22,282 nucleotides of DNA from an uncultured Oscillospiraceae bacterium (GTDB lineage Bacteria > Bacillota > Clostridia > Oscillospirales > Oscillospiraceae), in assembly GCA_910587285.1 (NCBI GenBank), contig CAJULM010000047.1, forward strand, positions 1 to 22,282, written 5' to 3'. This document shows positions 9,228 to 15,546 of this stretch, in pieces. The translations under genes were made by a program, and so were the position numbers. The notes under the pieces were generated by a model. That model searched no databases. It saw nothing but the letters and a program-made list of their open reading frames with translations, and was not told the DNA's origin. How positions within the stretch are numbered: the first letter of the stretch is position 1; every line of letters begins with the position of its first letter.

Positions 9228-9343
9228 GAAAACGGAGCCGGTACGGCTTCGGTAAGGTTGGTCCGGGGGGCTCCGGCTTGGCCGGAGCAGCCCCGGTTAT
9301 GAGAGCAGGGAGGTTTTGGATCGTCGGGCTTGCTTTCCTGACT
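9190..9343 (-). ncRNA. candidate small RNA, about 150 nt, ending in a strong terminator
   Basis: On the minus strand an extended-looking -10 (GTGGTAGACTAT, hexamer 9350-9355) is followed by about 115 bases without a coding frame and then by an intrinsic terminator (9200-9227 plus T-run). Inside are two more GC-rich stem-loops. One is a composite stem (about 9264-9297) with CCGGGG/CCCCGG outside and GCTCCGGC/GCCGGAGC inside; the other is a hairpin built on GAAGCCG/CGGCTCC-type pairing (about 9230-9252). The -35 is weak. I could not match it to SRP RNA, tmRNA, RNase P, 6S RNA or a T-box. It could also be the 3' untranslated region of the secreted-protein gene at 9460-9978. Confidence 0.4.
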
Positions 9344-9459
9344 GAAGATAGTCTACCACAGTTGCCCTGGAAAAACCATGGATTTTTTGCGAAAAAATTG
9401 TTAAAAATTTATGAATCCCCTACGCCCAACCCGCGGTGATTTTGGCGAATCCACAAGAA

Positions 9460-9978
9460 TCATGAAACCGTATACGGCCCCCGCACCAATACCTTCACCG
9501 TATCCGATGTGGCAGTGACCGACCGGGTGCTGATAGTAACCATATACAAATGGTTGACCGCCAGGGCGGCGCCGCTGGGCAGATTGGTCCCCCCGGTGGT
9601 GTCGATGAGGCCCACGCTGTCCGTTGACCCGCACACGGCGTTGCCCACCCGCAGCATCACCTCACAGCCCACATCCCCCACCAGGGTCTGCCCTTGCCCC
9701 AGGGTGACTACGGCGAACACGCTGCCGCCCGCAGACGTCCCAGTCTGGCTGCCGCCGCTGGCGATAAGCTTGTCCAGCGCCTGCTCCATCTCAGCCTTCC
9801 GGGCGGCCACGCTCTCGTCCACCATGGTCTGCACCTGCTTGGCAAATGTGCCGTTGAGATAGCTCAGGGTGATCAGTGGGTCGGCGGAGCTGCCGGCGGA
9901 GCCGGCGTTGGCGGCGTAGGCCATGGTACATAAAAAGCAGACACAGGCTGCGGCGGCGGCAATTTTCCATTTTTTCAT
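9460..9978 (-). CDS. small secreted protein of unknown function
   Basis: 172 residues. There is a clear signal peptide at residues 1-23 (MKK, hydrophobic core, AYA-A cleavage site), so the protein is exported. The mature part starts with a small-residue segment, then SADPLITLSYLNGTFAKQV and a predicted amphipathic helix (about 48-70). A Gly/Ser linker follows, then a probable beta domain (VFAVVTLGQGQTLVGDVGCEVMLRVG ... HLYMVTI ... VKVLVRGPYTVS). Proteins with this layout recur in Clostridia as I recall them, with no assigned function. GGAGG lies 8 bases before the ATG. The gene follows mazF by 135 bp containing a GC-rich hairpin (10041-10075), and no separate promoter is evident, so it may be read from the nnr-alr-mazF transcript. 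Confidence 0.75.
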   Translation of the reverse strand: MKKWKIAAAAACVCFLCTMAYAANAGSAGSSADPLITLSYLNGTFAKQVQTMVDESVAARKAEMEQALDKLIASGGSQTGTSAGGSVFAVVTLGQGQTLVGDVGCEVMLRVGNAVCGSTDSVGLIDTTGGTNLPSGAALAVNHLYMVTISTRSVTATSDTVKVLVRGPYTVS

Positions 9979-10040
9979 ATGTACGTCCTCCAAGGTTTTT
10001 CTTTGGGCCCAGGGCCTGCCCCGGACCAAACTTCCTCTAT

Positions 10041-10075
10041 GTCCCTCCCGCCCCGTTGGCCGGGACGGGAGGGAC
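10041..10075 (-). terminator. GC-rich hairpin after mazF
   Basis: 10-bp perfect stem (10041-10050 with 10066-10075) enclosing a partly pairing GC-rich loop. No T-run follows on the minus strand, so it could be a leaky terminator or an mRNA-stabilising stem between mazF and the secreted-protein gene. Confidence 0.45.
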
Positions 10076-10113
10076 CGCGGCGCTTCGCTTCTCCGGGCTT
10101 CTCTTAGGGCCCA

Positions 10114-10479
10114 TCAGACCAGCCGCTCCGGGCTCAAACCAAAGCTGACGGCGATCGCGCTGTCCACCCGCCGCATCACCTGATCGTCCACCCGGCCCAT
10201 GTGTTCCCGCAGGCGCTTCTTGTCCAGGGTGCGAATCTGCTCCAACAGGACCACTGAGTCCTTGGGCAGACCGCAGCTGTGGGAGGCCAGGGTGATATGG
10301 GTGGGCAGGCGGGCCTTTCCCGTCTGCGAGGTAATTGCCGCGGCAATCACCGTTGGGCTGTGCTTATTGCCGGTGTCATTCTGGACAATGAGCACCGGGC
10401 GAACGCCGCCCTGCTCACTGCCCACCACCGGACTTAGGTCAGCATAGAAAATGTCGCCGCGTTTGACGCTGTTGTCCAC
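10114..10479 (-). CDS. mazF: MazF/EndoA-type endoribonuclease toxin, no antitoxin gene visible
   Basis: 121 residues of the MazF/PemK family, which cleaves mRNA at short motifs; the Bacillus EndoA homologue cuts UACAU. The family opening VKRGDIFYADLSPVVGSEQG, the conserved Arg in GGVRPVLIVQND, and the TVIAAAITS strand with the catalytic Thr are all present, so it looks active. The start is GTG (10479); a CGGAG lies about 11 bases upstream. In Bacillus the order is lipoprotein-alr-antitoxin-toxin. Here alr is upstream in the same orientation, but the 152-bp gap has no room for a MazE-type antitoxin. The gap holds several hairpins, one of which may regulate the gene. Confidence 0.92.
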   Translation of the reverse strand: MDNSVKRGDIFYADLSPVVGSEQGGVRPVLIVQNDTGNKHSPTVIAAAITSQTGKARLPTHITLASHSCGLPKDSVVLLEQIRTLDKKRLREHMGRVDDQVMRRVDSAIAVSFGLSPERLV

Positions 10480-10501
10480 AGGATCTCACACTCCGCCGGA
10501 T

Positions 10502-10538
10502 ATAGTGCCCGGCTACGTCTATGTAGTCCGGGTACTAT
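10502..10538 (-). promoter_or_regulatory. 37-bp imperfect palindrome in the mazF leader
   Basis: Arms ATAGT/ACTAT, CCCGG/CCGGG and CTAC/GTAG stack around a 6-base loop (10517-10522), giving 14 pairs in the transcript with one mismatch and one bulge. It lies 22 bases before the mazF start. In the minus-strand RNA the top of the hairpin reads CUACAUAGACGUAG, so the sequence UACAU (10525-10521) spans the stem-loop junction. It could be a DNA operator or an RNA element. Confidence 0.5.
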
Positions 10539-10552
10539 CATTCTCCCACGGG

Positions 10553-10593
10553 GCGGCGGCTTTTATACCGGCTTGGCCGGGAAAAACCGCCGC
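10553..10593 (-). terminator. composite hairpin after alr
   Basis: A 7-bp GC stem (10553-10559 with 10587-10593) encloses a second hairpin CCGGC/GCCGG (10568-10580). On the minus strand TTTTT follows the first arm rather than the closed stem, so termination would be partial. It separates alr from the mazF leader. Confidence 0.35.
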
Positions 10594-10631
10594 GGCTCGC
10601 CGCCGTCCTTCCGGCGGGTTCCCTGAGTATC

Positions 10632-11762
10632 CTATGCGTCCAGATACACTCTTGGCACTCTGGGGGCCACGGCGCACAGCAGCTCATAGGAGATGGTGCC
10701 CGCCGCCTTTGCGTGCCACTCAACGGGGAGATGCTCCCCAAAAATTTCGGCCACATCGCCGGGCCTCACGCCGCTGGACGGGGGCAGGCCGATCATACAC
10801 ATATCCATGCAGACGCGGCCTATGATCTGACGGCACTCCCCCTCCAACCAGACACCGCTCTCGTTGGACAACAGGCGGTGGAAGCCGTCGGCGTACCCGA
10901 TGGGCAGCACCGCCAGCCGCCCGCCGTCTCCGCCTAACGAGGCGGTGCAGCCGTAGCTCACCGGGGTATCGCCGGGGAAGTCCCGCACCGCCGCCACCCG
11001 GCTGTACAGCGACATGACGGGCTTCAGCCCCGGCCCGTCCAGCCCCTCGCAGGCGGGGTCCGGGTAATGCCCGTACAGGGCGATGCCGGGGCGCACCATG
11101 TCCATATGGGTACAGGGATAGTTTAACACAGCGCCGCTGGCCGCGCAATGGCGAATTTCAAAGGTGCGGCCATAGGCCTCCTTCAGCTCGTCCAGAACAT
11201 CTAAAAACCGGGTGAACTGGAGCATGGTGTACTCCTCGTCCCCGTCGGCGCTGGCGAAGTGGGTAAAGATGCCCTCTGGCTCCAGATGAGGCAGGGCGCA
11301 CAGCCCGGCCAGCTCCTTTGCGGCCGCCGCCGGGTCGTGGTCCAGCACGCCCAGACGACTCATGCCCGTGTCCACCTTCAGGTGGACACGGGCCCGCTTC
11401 CCCGCCGCCCCCGCCGCATCGGACAGGGCCCTGGCCATGTCCGGAGTGAACACCGTCTGGGTCAGGCCCAGCGCCACCACCTCCTCCGCCAGCGCCGGCT
11501 GGGTGTACCCCAAAATCAGGATGGGGGCGCCGATCCCCGCCCTTCTCAGCTCCGCCCCCTCGTCCAGACAGGCCACCGCCAGATAGTCCGTCCCAAGCTC
11601 CACCAGCCGCCGGGCCACCGGGACGGCCCCATGGCCGTAGCCATTGGCCTTCACAGTGGCCAAAAATCGGCTGTCCGGGGCGCAGCCCCGCAGCGCCCGA
11701 TAATTGTGCTCCAAATTTCCCAGGCTGATTTCAGCCCATGTTCGTGCCGTCTCCCGTGTCAT
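10632..11762 (-). CDS. alr: alanine racemase
   Basis: PLP enzyme that interconverts L- and D-alanine and supplies D-Ala for peptidoglycan. The 376-residue length is typical. Lys38 in ATVKANGYGHG forms the Schiff base. Tyr270 in VSYGCT is the second catalytic base by alignment with Geobacillus Tyr265, and Tyr290 is in PIGYADGFHR. The GRVCMDM block is also present. The ATG at 11762 lies 10 bases after GGAG. The start overlaps the upstream lipoprotein gene by 32 bases, so the two are translationally linked. Confidence 0.97.
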   Translation of the reverse strand: MTRETARTWAEISLGNLEHNYRALRGCAPDSRFLATVKANGYGHGAVPVARRLVELGTDYLAVACLDEGAELRRAGIGAPILILGYTQPALAEEVVALGLTQTVFTPDMARALSDAAGAAGKRARVHLKVDTGMSRLGVLDHDPAAAAKELAGLCALPHLEPEGIFTHFASADGDEEYTMLQFTRFLDVLDELKEAYGRTFEIRHCAASGAVLNYPCTHMDMVRPGIALYGHYPDPACEGLDGPGLKPVMSLYSRVAAVRDFPGDTPVSYGCTASLGGDGGRLAVLPIGYADGFHRLLSNESGVWLEGECRQIIGRVCMDMCMIGLPPSSGVRPGDVAEIFGEHLPVEWHAKAAGTISYELLCAVAPRVPRVYLDA

Positions 11763-12360
11763 CCGCTTTCAACTCCGTTGTAAAATTACTAAAATTGGCC
11801 GTCAGCACCGTGACGCCGTCTACGCTCACCTCGGCGCTGCGCAGCGCCCAGCTGTCCCGCTCAAAGGTGAGCACGTATTCCGTCCCTGTGTTGGGCTCCC
11901 GCTCCGGGTCCCGGCAGGTAATTTGAAGGAGCTGATCCCCCTCCCCGGTCCAGGTACACTGGGCCATGTATCCCCTGTCAATCTGCTCCATCACTCCCGT
12001 GACGGCGGATACGGCGGTGAGCCCATCCCCATCCAGAAGTCCCAGGGACACTCCCGCCCCGTCGTACTCCAGCAGGGTCTCACCCTTGGCAATCCGGGCG
12101 GTGATGCCATGAAGCAGCTCTGGGGCGGTCACGGTGAGCACCGTCTCCCCCTCCCGCTGCCACTGGACGCTGAGGGCAAAGTCAAATACCTTATCCCCCA
12201 CCGCCGCCGTCACCTCCACTCCAGCGGACCAGCCTGCCATGTCCTGGTATGCATCCCGAACCGCCAGCGCCTCCTCCTCCGGGCTCTCTCCCATGCCCCC
12301 GGCCTGACAGCCAGACAGCATCAGGGTCATCATCAGTACACAAGACAACGCCTTGCGCAC
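11731..12360 (-). CDS. lipoprotein, YdcC-like (LolA-type fold suspected)
   Basis: 209 residues. A signal peptide ending in the lipobox LSGC gives an acylated Cys18, so the protein sits on the outer face of the membrane. The mature part has alternating beta-strand-like segments (VEVTAAVGDKVFDFALSVQW, ETVLTVTAPELLHGI, TEYVLTFERDSWALRSAEVSVDG) like the LolA-type fold of the sporulation protein YdcC. The place between nnr and alr also matches ydcC in Bacillus, so position is the stronger evidence. The start is GTG, preceded by AAGGAGG at 9-10 bases. It begins 15 bases after the nnr stop and overlaps alr at its end. Confidence 0.8.
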   Translation of the reverse strand: MRKALSCVLMMTLMLSGCQAGGMGESPEEEALAVRDAYQDMAGWSAGVEVTAAVGDKVFDFALSVQWQREGETVLTVTAPELLHGITARIAKGETLLEYDGAGVSLGLLDGDGLTAVSAVTGVMEQIDRGYMAQCTWTGEGDQLLQITCRDPEREPNTGTEYVLTFERDSWALRSAEVSVDGVTVLTANFSNFTTELKADDTGDGTNMG

Positions 12361-12375
12361 TTCCTCGCTCCTCCT

Positions 12376-13950
12376 TTATATCAGTTCTTTCATCGCATAG
12401 GGTATCTGTTCGATCAGATCGGTGGGGATCATCCCATATTCTCCCTTGTCCTCCGCCGCCAGGTCCCCCGCCCGGCCATGGAGCCAAACCGCCAGCACCG
12501 CCGGGTCTGAGATTTTCTGCACCTCCAGCGCCCCCATCAGCCCCGCCAGGGCGTCGCCGCTGCCCCCCGTGGCCATGCCGGGGTTGCCGGTGGGGTTGAC
12601 GGCGCACACGCCGCTCCACGCTGCGGTAATGGTGCGCTGTCCCTTGAGCACCAGGATGCAGTGGTGGGCCTGGGCAAAGGCACGGGCCGCCCCGATCCGG
12701 TTTCGGATGGGCAGCGCACATCCGGACAGCCGGGCAAATTCCCCGTCGTGGGGGGTGAGAACAGTCAATCCCTCCCGCTCGTCCAATACATGGATATGCC
12801 GGGAAATCATATTTAGACCGTCCGCGTCCAGAATCACCGGGCAGCTCAGTTCACGCATCAGCTTGAGAACGAGACGCTCCGCCCGCTCCCCCTGGCCCAG
12901 ACCCGGACCAATGGCAGCGGCGGTGCAGCTCCTCGCTTGTTCTAAAACAGCCTCGTCCTCCTCAGACCAGGGCCACACCATGACCTCGTCGCAGCATTTG
13001 GCCGCCACGATGGGGTAACAGTCCTCCGGCACAGCCAACGTTACCAGCCCCGCACCGCCCCGGACGGCAGCCCTGGCAGCCAGGCAGGGTGCGCCGGTAT
13101 ACCCCCGGCTCCCGGCCAGAATGAACAGCCTGCCGAAGTCCCCCTTGTGGCTGTCCGCCCGGCGGCGGGGCAGGGAAAGCAGCTCCTCCTCCGCCAGCAC
13201 AGCCTCGCAGCCTCTTTTTGGGTACAGCTCGTCCGGTATGCCAATGTCCGCGATCACAATCCTGCCGCTGTGCGCCGCCCCTTCGCCAACATATAACCCC
13301 GGCTTGCCTTTGGAGAAGGTGACGGTGACGTCGGCCCGCACCGCCATGCCCATCACGTCGCCGGTGTCGGCGTGGATGCCGCTGGGCACGTCCGCCGACA
13401 CCACCCAGCCCGACGCCGCCATCCGCCGCACCGCCGTGGCCGCATCGGCCGCCAGCTCGCTGTTCAGCCCCACGCCGAATAGGGCGTCGATGGCCACGTC
13501 ATAGCCGATGTACCGCCCCCGGTCCTCCGGGTTGAAGTCCTCCAGCACGCCCCCGGCCTCGCACAGCCGGCGCTCCATCTCCAGGCATTCATCGGTCATT
13601 CTCTCCCGCTGGCCCACCAGCACACACCGCACCCGCCAGCCCGCCTCCAGCAGCAGCCGGGCCGCAGCCACCCCGTCTCCTCCGTTGTTGCCAGGGCCGC
13701 AGAAGGCCACGGCGGAGCGCTGGCGCAGCGCCCAAAACTCCGCCTGCTCCTCCGGCGTGGGGGCGTGACCGCCGGCGGTAATCCAGCCCACGGCGCCCTC
13801 CCGGAAGCCGGGGCCGGGTATGGGCAGGGCGCGGATTTCCTCCACCAGTGCCCGGGCGGCGTTTTCCATCAGCTGGACGGACGAGATGCCCCGCTCCTGA
13901 ACGGCCCGGCGGTCAATCTCCCTCATCTGCGCGGCGGTATACAGCTCCAT
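12376..13950 (-). CDS. nnr: bifunctional NAD(P)H-hydrate epimerase / ADP-dependent dehydratase
   Basis: Repairs damaged NAD(P)H. The N-terminal YjeF-type half (to about residue 225) epimerises hydrated NAD(P)H and has CGPGNNGGDG at 84-93. The C-terminal ribokinase-like half dehydrates it using ADP: HKGDFGRLFILAGSRGYTGA, IGPGLGQ, LDADGLN, LTPHDGEF and NPTGNPGMATGGSGDALAG, the last with the GGSGD catalytic motif. 524 residues, full length. There are about 25-35 extra residues (about 42-78) before the NNGGDG motif. The ATG at 13950 has only a loose GAGAGGGGG upstream; GTG at 13953 is also possible. First gene of the nnr-lipoprotein-alr-mazF cluster. Confidence 0.95.
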   Translation of the reverse strand: MELYTAAQMREIDRRAVQERGISSVQLMENAARALVEEIRALPIPGPGFREGAVGWITAGGHAPTPEEQAEFWALRQRSAVAFCGPGNNGGDGVAAARLLLEAGWRVRCVLVGQRERMTDECLEMERRLCEAGGVLEDFNPEDRGRYIGYDVAIDALFGVGLNSELAADAATAVRRMAASGWVVSADVPSGIHADTGDVMGMAVRADVTVTFSKGKPGLYVGEGAAHSGRIVIADIGIPDELYPKRGCEAVLAEEELLSLPRRRADSHKGDFGRLFILAGSRGYTGAPCLAARAAVRGGAGLVTLAVPEDCYPIVAAKCCDEVMVWPWSEEDEAVLEQARSCTAAAIGPGLGQGERAERLVLKLMRELSCPVILDADGLNMISRHIHVLDEREGLTVLTPHDGEFARLSGCALPIRNRIGAARAFAQAHHCILVLKGQRTITAAWSGVCAVNPTGNPGMATGGSGDALAGLMGALEVQKISDPAVLAVWLHGRAGDLAAEDKGEYGMIPTDLIEQIPYAMKELI

Positions 13951-13978
13951 CACGTCGGCCCCCTCTCTTTTTCTCAAT

Positions 13979-14007
13979 ATTATACCGTTTCCCCCCTTGC
14001 ATTTCAA
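13979..14007 (-). promoter_or_regulatory. nnr operon promoter
   Basis: On the minus strand: TTGAAA (14002-14007), 17-base spacer, perfect TATAAT (13979-13984). The -35 lies inside the first 82-bp repeat and the -10 just outside it. The 5' untranslated region is only about 20 bases. Confidence 0.85.
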
Positions 14008-14173
14008 CCATATTATGCTGAGATAGAAATTCTCCCCGCCAAAGGCGGGGAGAATCCAATCAATCAACGTTTTCCCTCTTGCATTTCAACCATACTATGC
14101 TGAGATAGAAATTCTCCCCGCCTTTGGCGGGGAGAATCCAATCAATCAGCGTTTTCCCTCTTGCATTTCAACC
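13987..14173. repeat. 82-bp tandem repeat, two full copies and one 23-bp partial copy
   Basis: Copies lie at 13987-14068 and 14069-14150, followed by a partial copy at 14151-14173. The two full copies differ at 7 positions, and three of these are the hairpin loop. Each copy has a perfect 12-bp stem with a 3-base loop (about 14029-14055 and 14111-14137). The loop is AAA in copy 1 and TTT in copy 2, so the 27-bp hairpin core of one is the exact reverse complement of the other. Each copy also carries TTGCATTTCAA, which contains a plus-strand -35 (TTGCAT) overlapping a minus-strand -35 (TTGAAA). No coding frame and no T-run after the hairpins. Confidence 0.93.
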
Positions 14174-14189
14174 TTTAATATGATATAAA
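14161..14189 (+). promoter_or_regulatory. promoter of the T-box / pheST operon
   Basis: TTGCAT (14161-14166), 17-base spacer, TATAAA (14184-14189). The -35 lies in the partial third repeat copy and the -10 beyond it. Transcription should start near 14196, just before the T-box leader. Confidence 0.8.
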
Positions 14190-14195
14190 GGGAAC

Positions 14196-14433
14196 AGGAA
14201 AATGCAAAGAACAGGAAAATAGCGGGCTTGCGCAGTCCAAGAGAGGGGCGGTCACCGGCTGAAAGCCGCCCCGGTGCGTGCCGCTTGTTCGCCTGGGAGC
14301 GGCCCTCGAGAGAGGGACGGACGCCCCCCGTTACGGGGCCTGGAGTGCGCATATCATATGCGAATGCGGGTGGTACCGCGGAAGGCTTGCCTTTCGTCCC
14401 CAATTTAGTGGGGAGGAGAGGCATTTTTATTTT
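14196..14433 (+). promoter_or_regulatory. T-box leader, predicted to sense tRNA-Phe
   Basis: T-box riboswitch in the 5' leader; uncharged tRNA favours an antiterminator over a terminator. Stem I shows an AGAGAG motif (about 14240), the distal GGCTGAAAGCC region (about 14257-14267) and the block GTTCGCCTGGGAGC. In that block UUC at 14288-14290 is the likely specifier (Phe codon). The T-box proper AATGCGGGTGGTACCGCGG is at 14363-14381; its UGGU bulge would pair with a tRNA ending ACCA, as in tRNA-Phe with discriminator A. The leader ends in a terminator at 14389-14433. Specifier choice is by comparison with known leaders and agrees with pheS-pheT downstream. Confidence 0.88.
14389..14433 (+). 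terminator. regulated terminator of the T-box leader
   Basis: Stem of GCCTTTCGTCCCC (14389-14401) with GGGGAGGAGAGGC (14410-14422), one G-G mismatch in 13 pairs, followed by ATTTTTATTTT. The 5' arm overlaps the region used by the antiterminator, as in other T-box leaders. Confidence 0.88.
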
Positions 14434-14448
14434 GTAAGGAGGGACTCA

Positions 14449-15327
14449 ATGCGCAGCGAACAGTTTCATTTGAAATGGGGCCGTTTCCCGGCCCTGCTGC
14501 TGGCGGGCGTCATCAACGCCCTGGGCGTGACCATTTTTCTCTACCCCGTCAACCTGTACGACAGCGGCGTGTCCGGCACATCCATGCTGCTGGCCCAGCT
14601 CACCCACGAGCGGGTGCCCCTGTCCCTGTTTTTGGTGCTGCTCAACGTCCCTCTGTTTCTGTTCGGCCTGAAACGGCAGGGGAAGGAGTTCACCGTCTAC
14701 TCTCTGTTCGCCGTGGCCGTGTACTCGGTCAGCGCCTGGCTTATCACCGACGTGCTGCCCATCGACGTGGCCATCGCCTCCCCCCTCGCAGGGCAGGACC
14801 TGCTGCTGTGCGCCCTGTTCGGCGGCATTATCTCCGGGCTGGGCAGCGGCCTCACCATCCGCCTGGGGGGCGCTATCGATGGCGTAGAGGTCATGGCGGT
14901 CATATTCGCCAAGCGCCTGGGGCTGACGGTGGGCACCTTCGTGATGATCTATAACGTGGCGCTGTATATCGTGTGCGGCGCGGCCCTGAGCAGCTGGATT
15001 CTGCCCCTGTACTCCATCGTCACCTACGCCGCCGCCCTGAAGACGGTGGACTTCGTGGTGGAGGGCATCGACCGCTCCAAGGCCGCCACCATCATCACCA
15101 GCAAACCCAAGGCCGTGTGCGACGCGCTGTCCCAGCATTTCGGCAGCGGCGTGACCTGGATGGAGGCCTGGGGCGGCTTCTCCCGCACCCGGAAGGCCAT
15201 GGTCTATTTTGTGGTCAACCGCTTCCAGATCAGCCAAATGCGGGATATTGTGCACGAAACCGACCCCTGCGCCTATATCACCATCAGCGACGTGGCCGAC
15301 GTGTTCAAGGTCAATCAGGACTTGTGA
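14449..15327 (+). CDS. YitT/DUF2179-family membrane protein
   Basis: 292 residues. The N-terminal part has about five or six membrane spans (near 12-33, 57-74, 81-104, 117-135, 160-196), with family-like segments GVTIFLYPVNLYDSGVSG and GLTIRLGGAIDGVEVMAV. It is followed by a soluble C-terminal DUF2179-like domain (about 212-287: AATIITSKPKAV ... AYITISDVADVFKV). Function of the family is unknown; the soluble domain is widely assumed to bind a ligand. The start has AAGGAGG 7 bases upstream, immediately after the T-box terminator, so expression should follow tRNA-Phe charging. A role in amino-acid uptake or efflux would fit the regulation but is only inferred. Confidence 0.9.
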   Translation: MRSEQFHLKWGRFPALLLAGVINALGVTIFLYPVNLYDSGVSGTSMLLAQLTHERVPLSLFLVLLNVPLFLFGLKRQGKEFTVYSLFAVAVYSVSAWLITDVLPIDVAIASPLAGQDLLLCALFGGIISGLGSGLTIRLGGAIDGVEVMAVIFAKRLGLTVGTFVMIYNVALYIVCGAALSSWILPLYSIVTYAAALKTVDFVVEGIDRSKAATIITSKPKAVCDALSQHFGSGVTWMEAWGGFSRTRKAMVYFVVNRFQISQMRDIVHETDPCAYITISDVADVFKVNQDL

Positions 15328-15339
15328 TGGGAGGCGGTT

Positions 15340-15546
15340 ATGGAATACGCTATTGGCGAGCTGAGCGAGGCGAAGCGGCAGATTGATTCCACCCTGCACA
15401 AGCTGAAGGAAACCATCGCCACATTGGAGTCAAAGGAGACCCCCGAACGGTACAAATCGCAGCTCACCCTGGCCAAACGGCGGGTAGCCGCGTTTGAACT
15501 GGCAAATTCACTCATTGAACGGGAAATAAAGGAGTTATTAGCATGA
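15340..15546 (+). CDS. small predicted coiled-coil protein of unknown function
   Basis: 68 residues, no recognised family. The sequence is almost all charged and helical with heptad-like hydrophobic spacing: LSEAKRQIDSTLHKLKETIATL, a break around KETPERYK, then a second helix LTLAKRRVAAFELANSLIEREIKELL. This suggests an antiparallel helical hairpin or a dimer. It has GGGAGG before its start, 12 bases after the yitT-like stop. Its TGA overlaps the pheS ATG (ATGA), so translation is coupled. ZapA was considered because zapA lies near pheST in Bacillus, but the typical ZapA N-terminal strands are missing. Confidence 0.75.
   Translation: MEYAIGELSEAKRQIDSTLHKLKETIATLESKETPERYKSQLTLAKRRVAAFELANSLIEREIKELLA

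Noticed and set aside
9190..9355. 6S, SRP or tmRNA gene
   Set aside because: The long bulged 6S duplex does not form with the 5' and 3' parts, the SRP loop sequence and the tmRNA CCA/tag region are absent. Kept only as an unassigned candidate.
10480..10631. Missed MazE-type antitoxin gene between alr and mazF
   Set aside because: Only 152 bp, with hairpin-rich non-coding sequence; no frame starts with a ribosome site or resembles an AbrB/RHH antitoxin.
13987..14173. CRISPR array
   Set aside because: The repeats are directly adjacent with no variable spacers, the unit is 82 bp, and no cas genes are present.
15340..15546. zapA
   Set aside because: Position near pheST suggested it, but the protein lacks the ZapA N-terminal beta-strand region and is only a helical hairpin of 68 residues.
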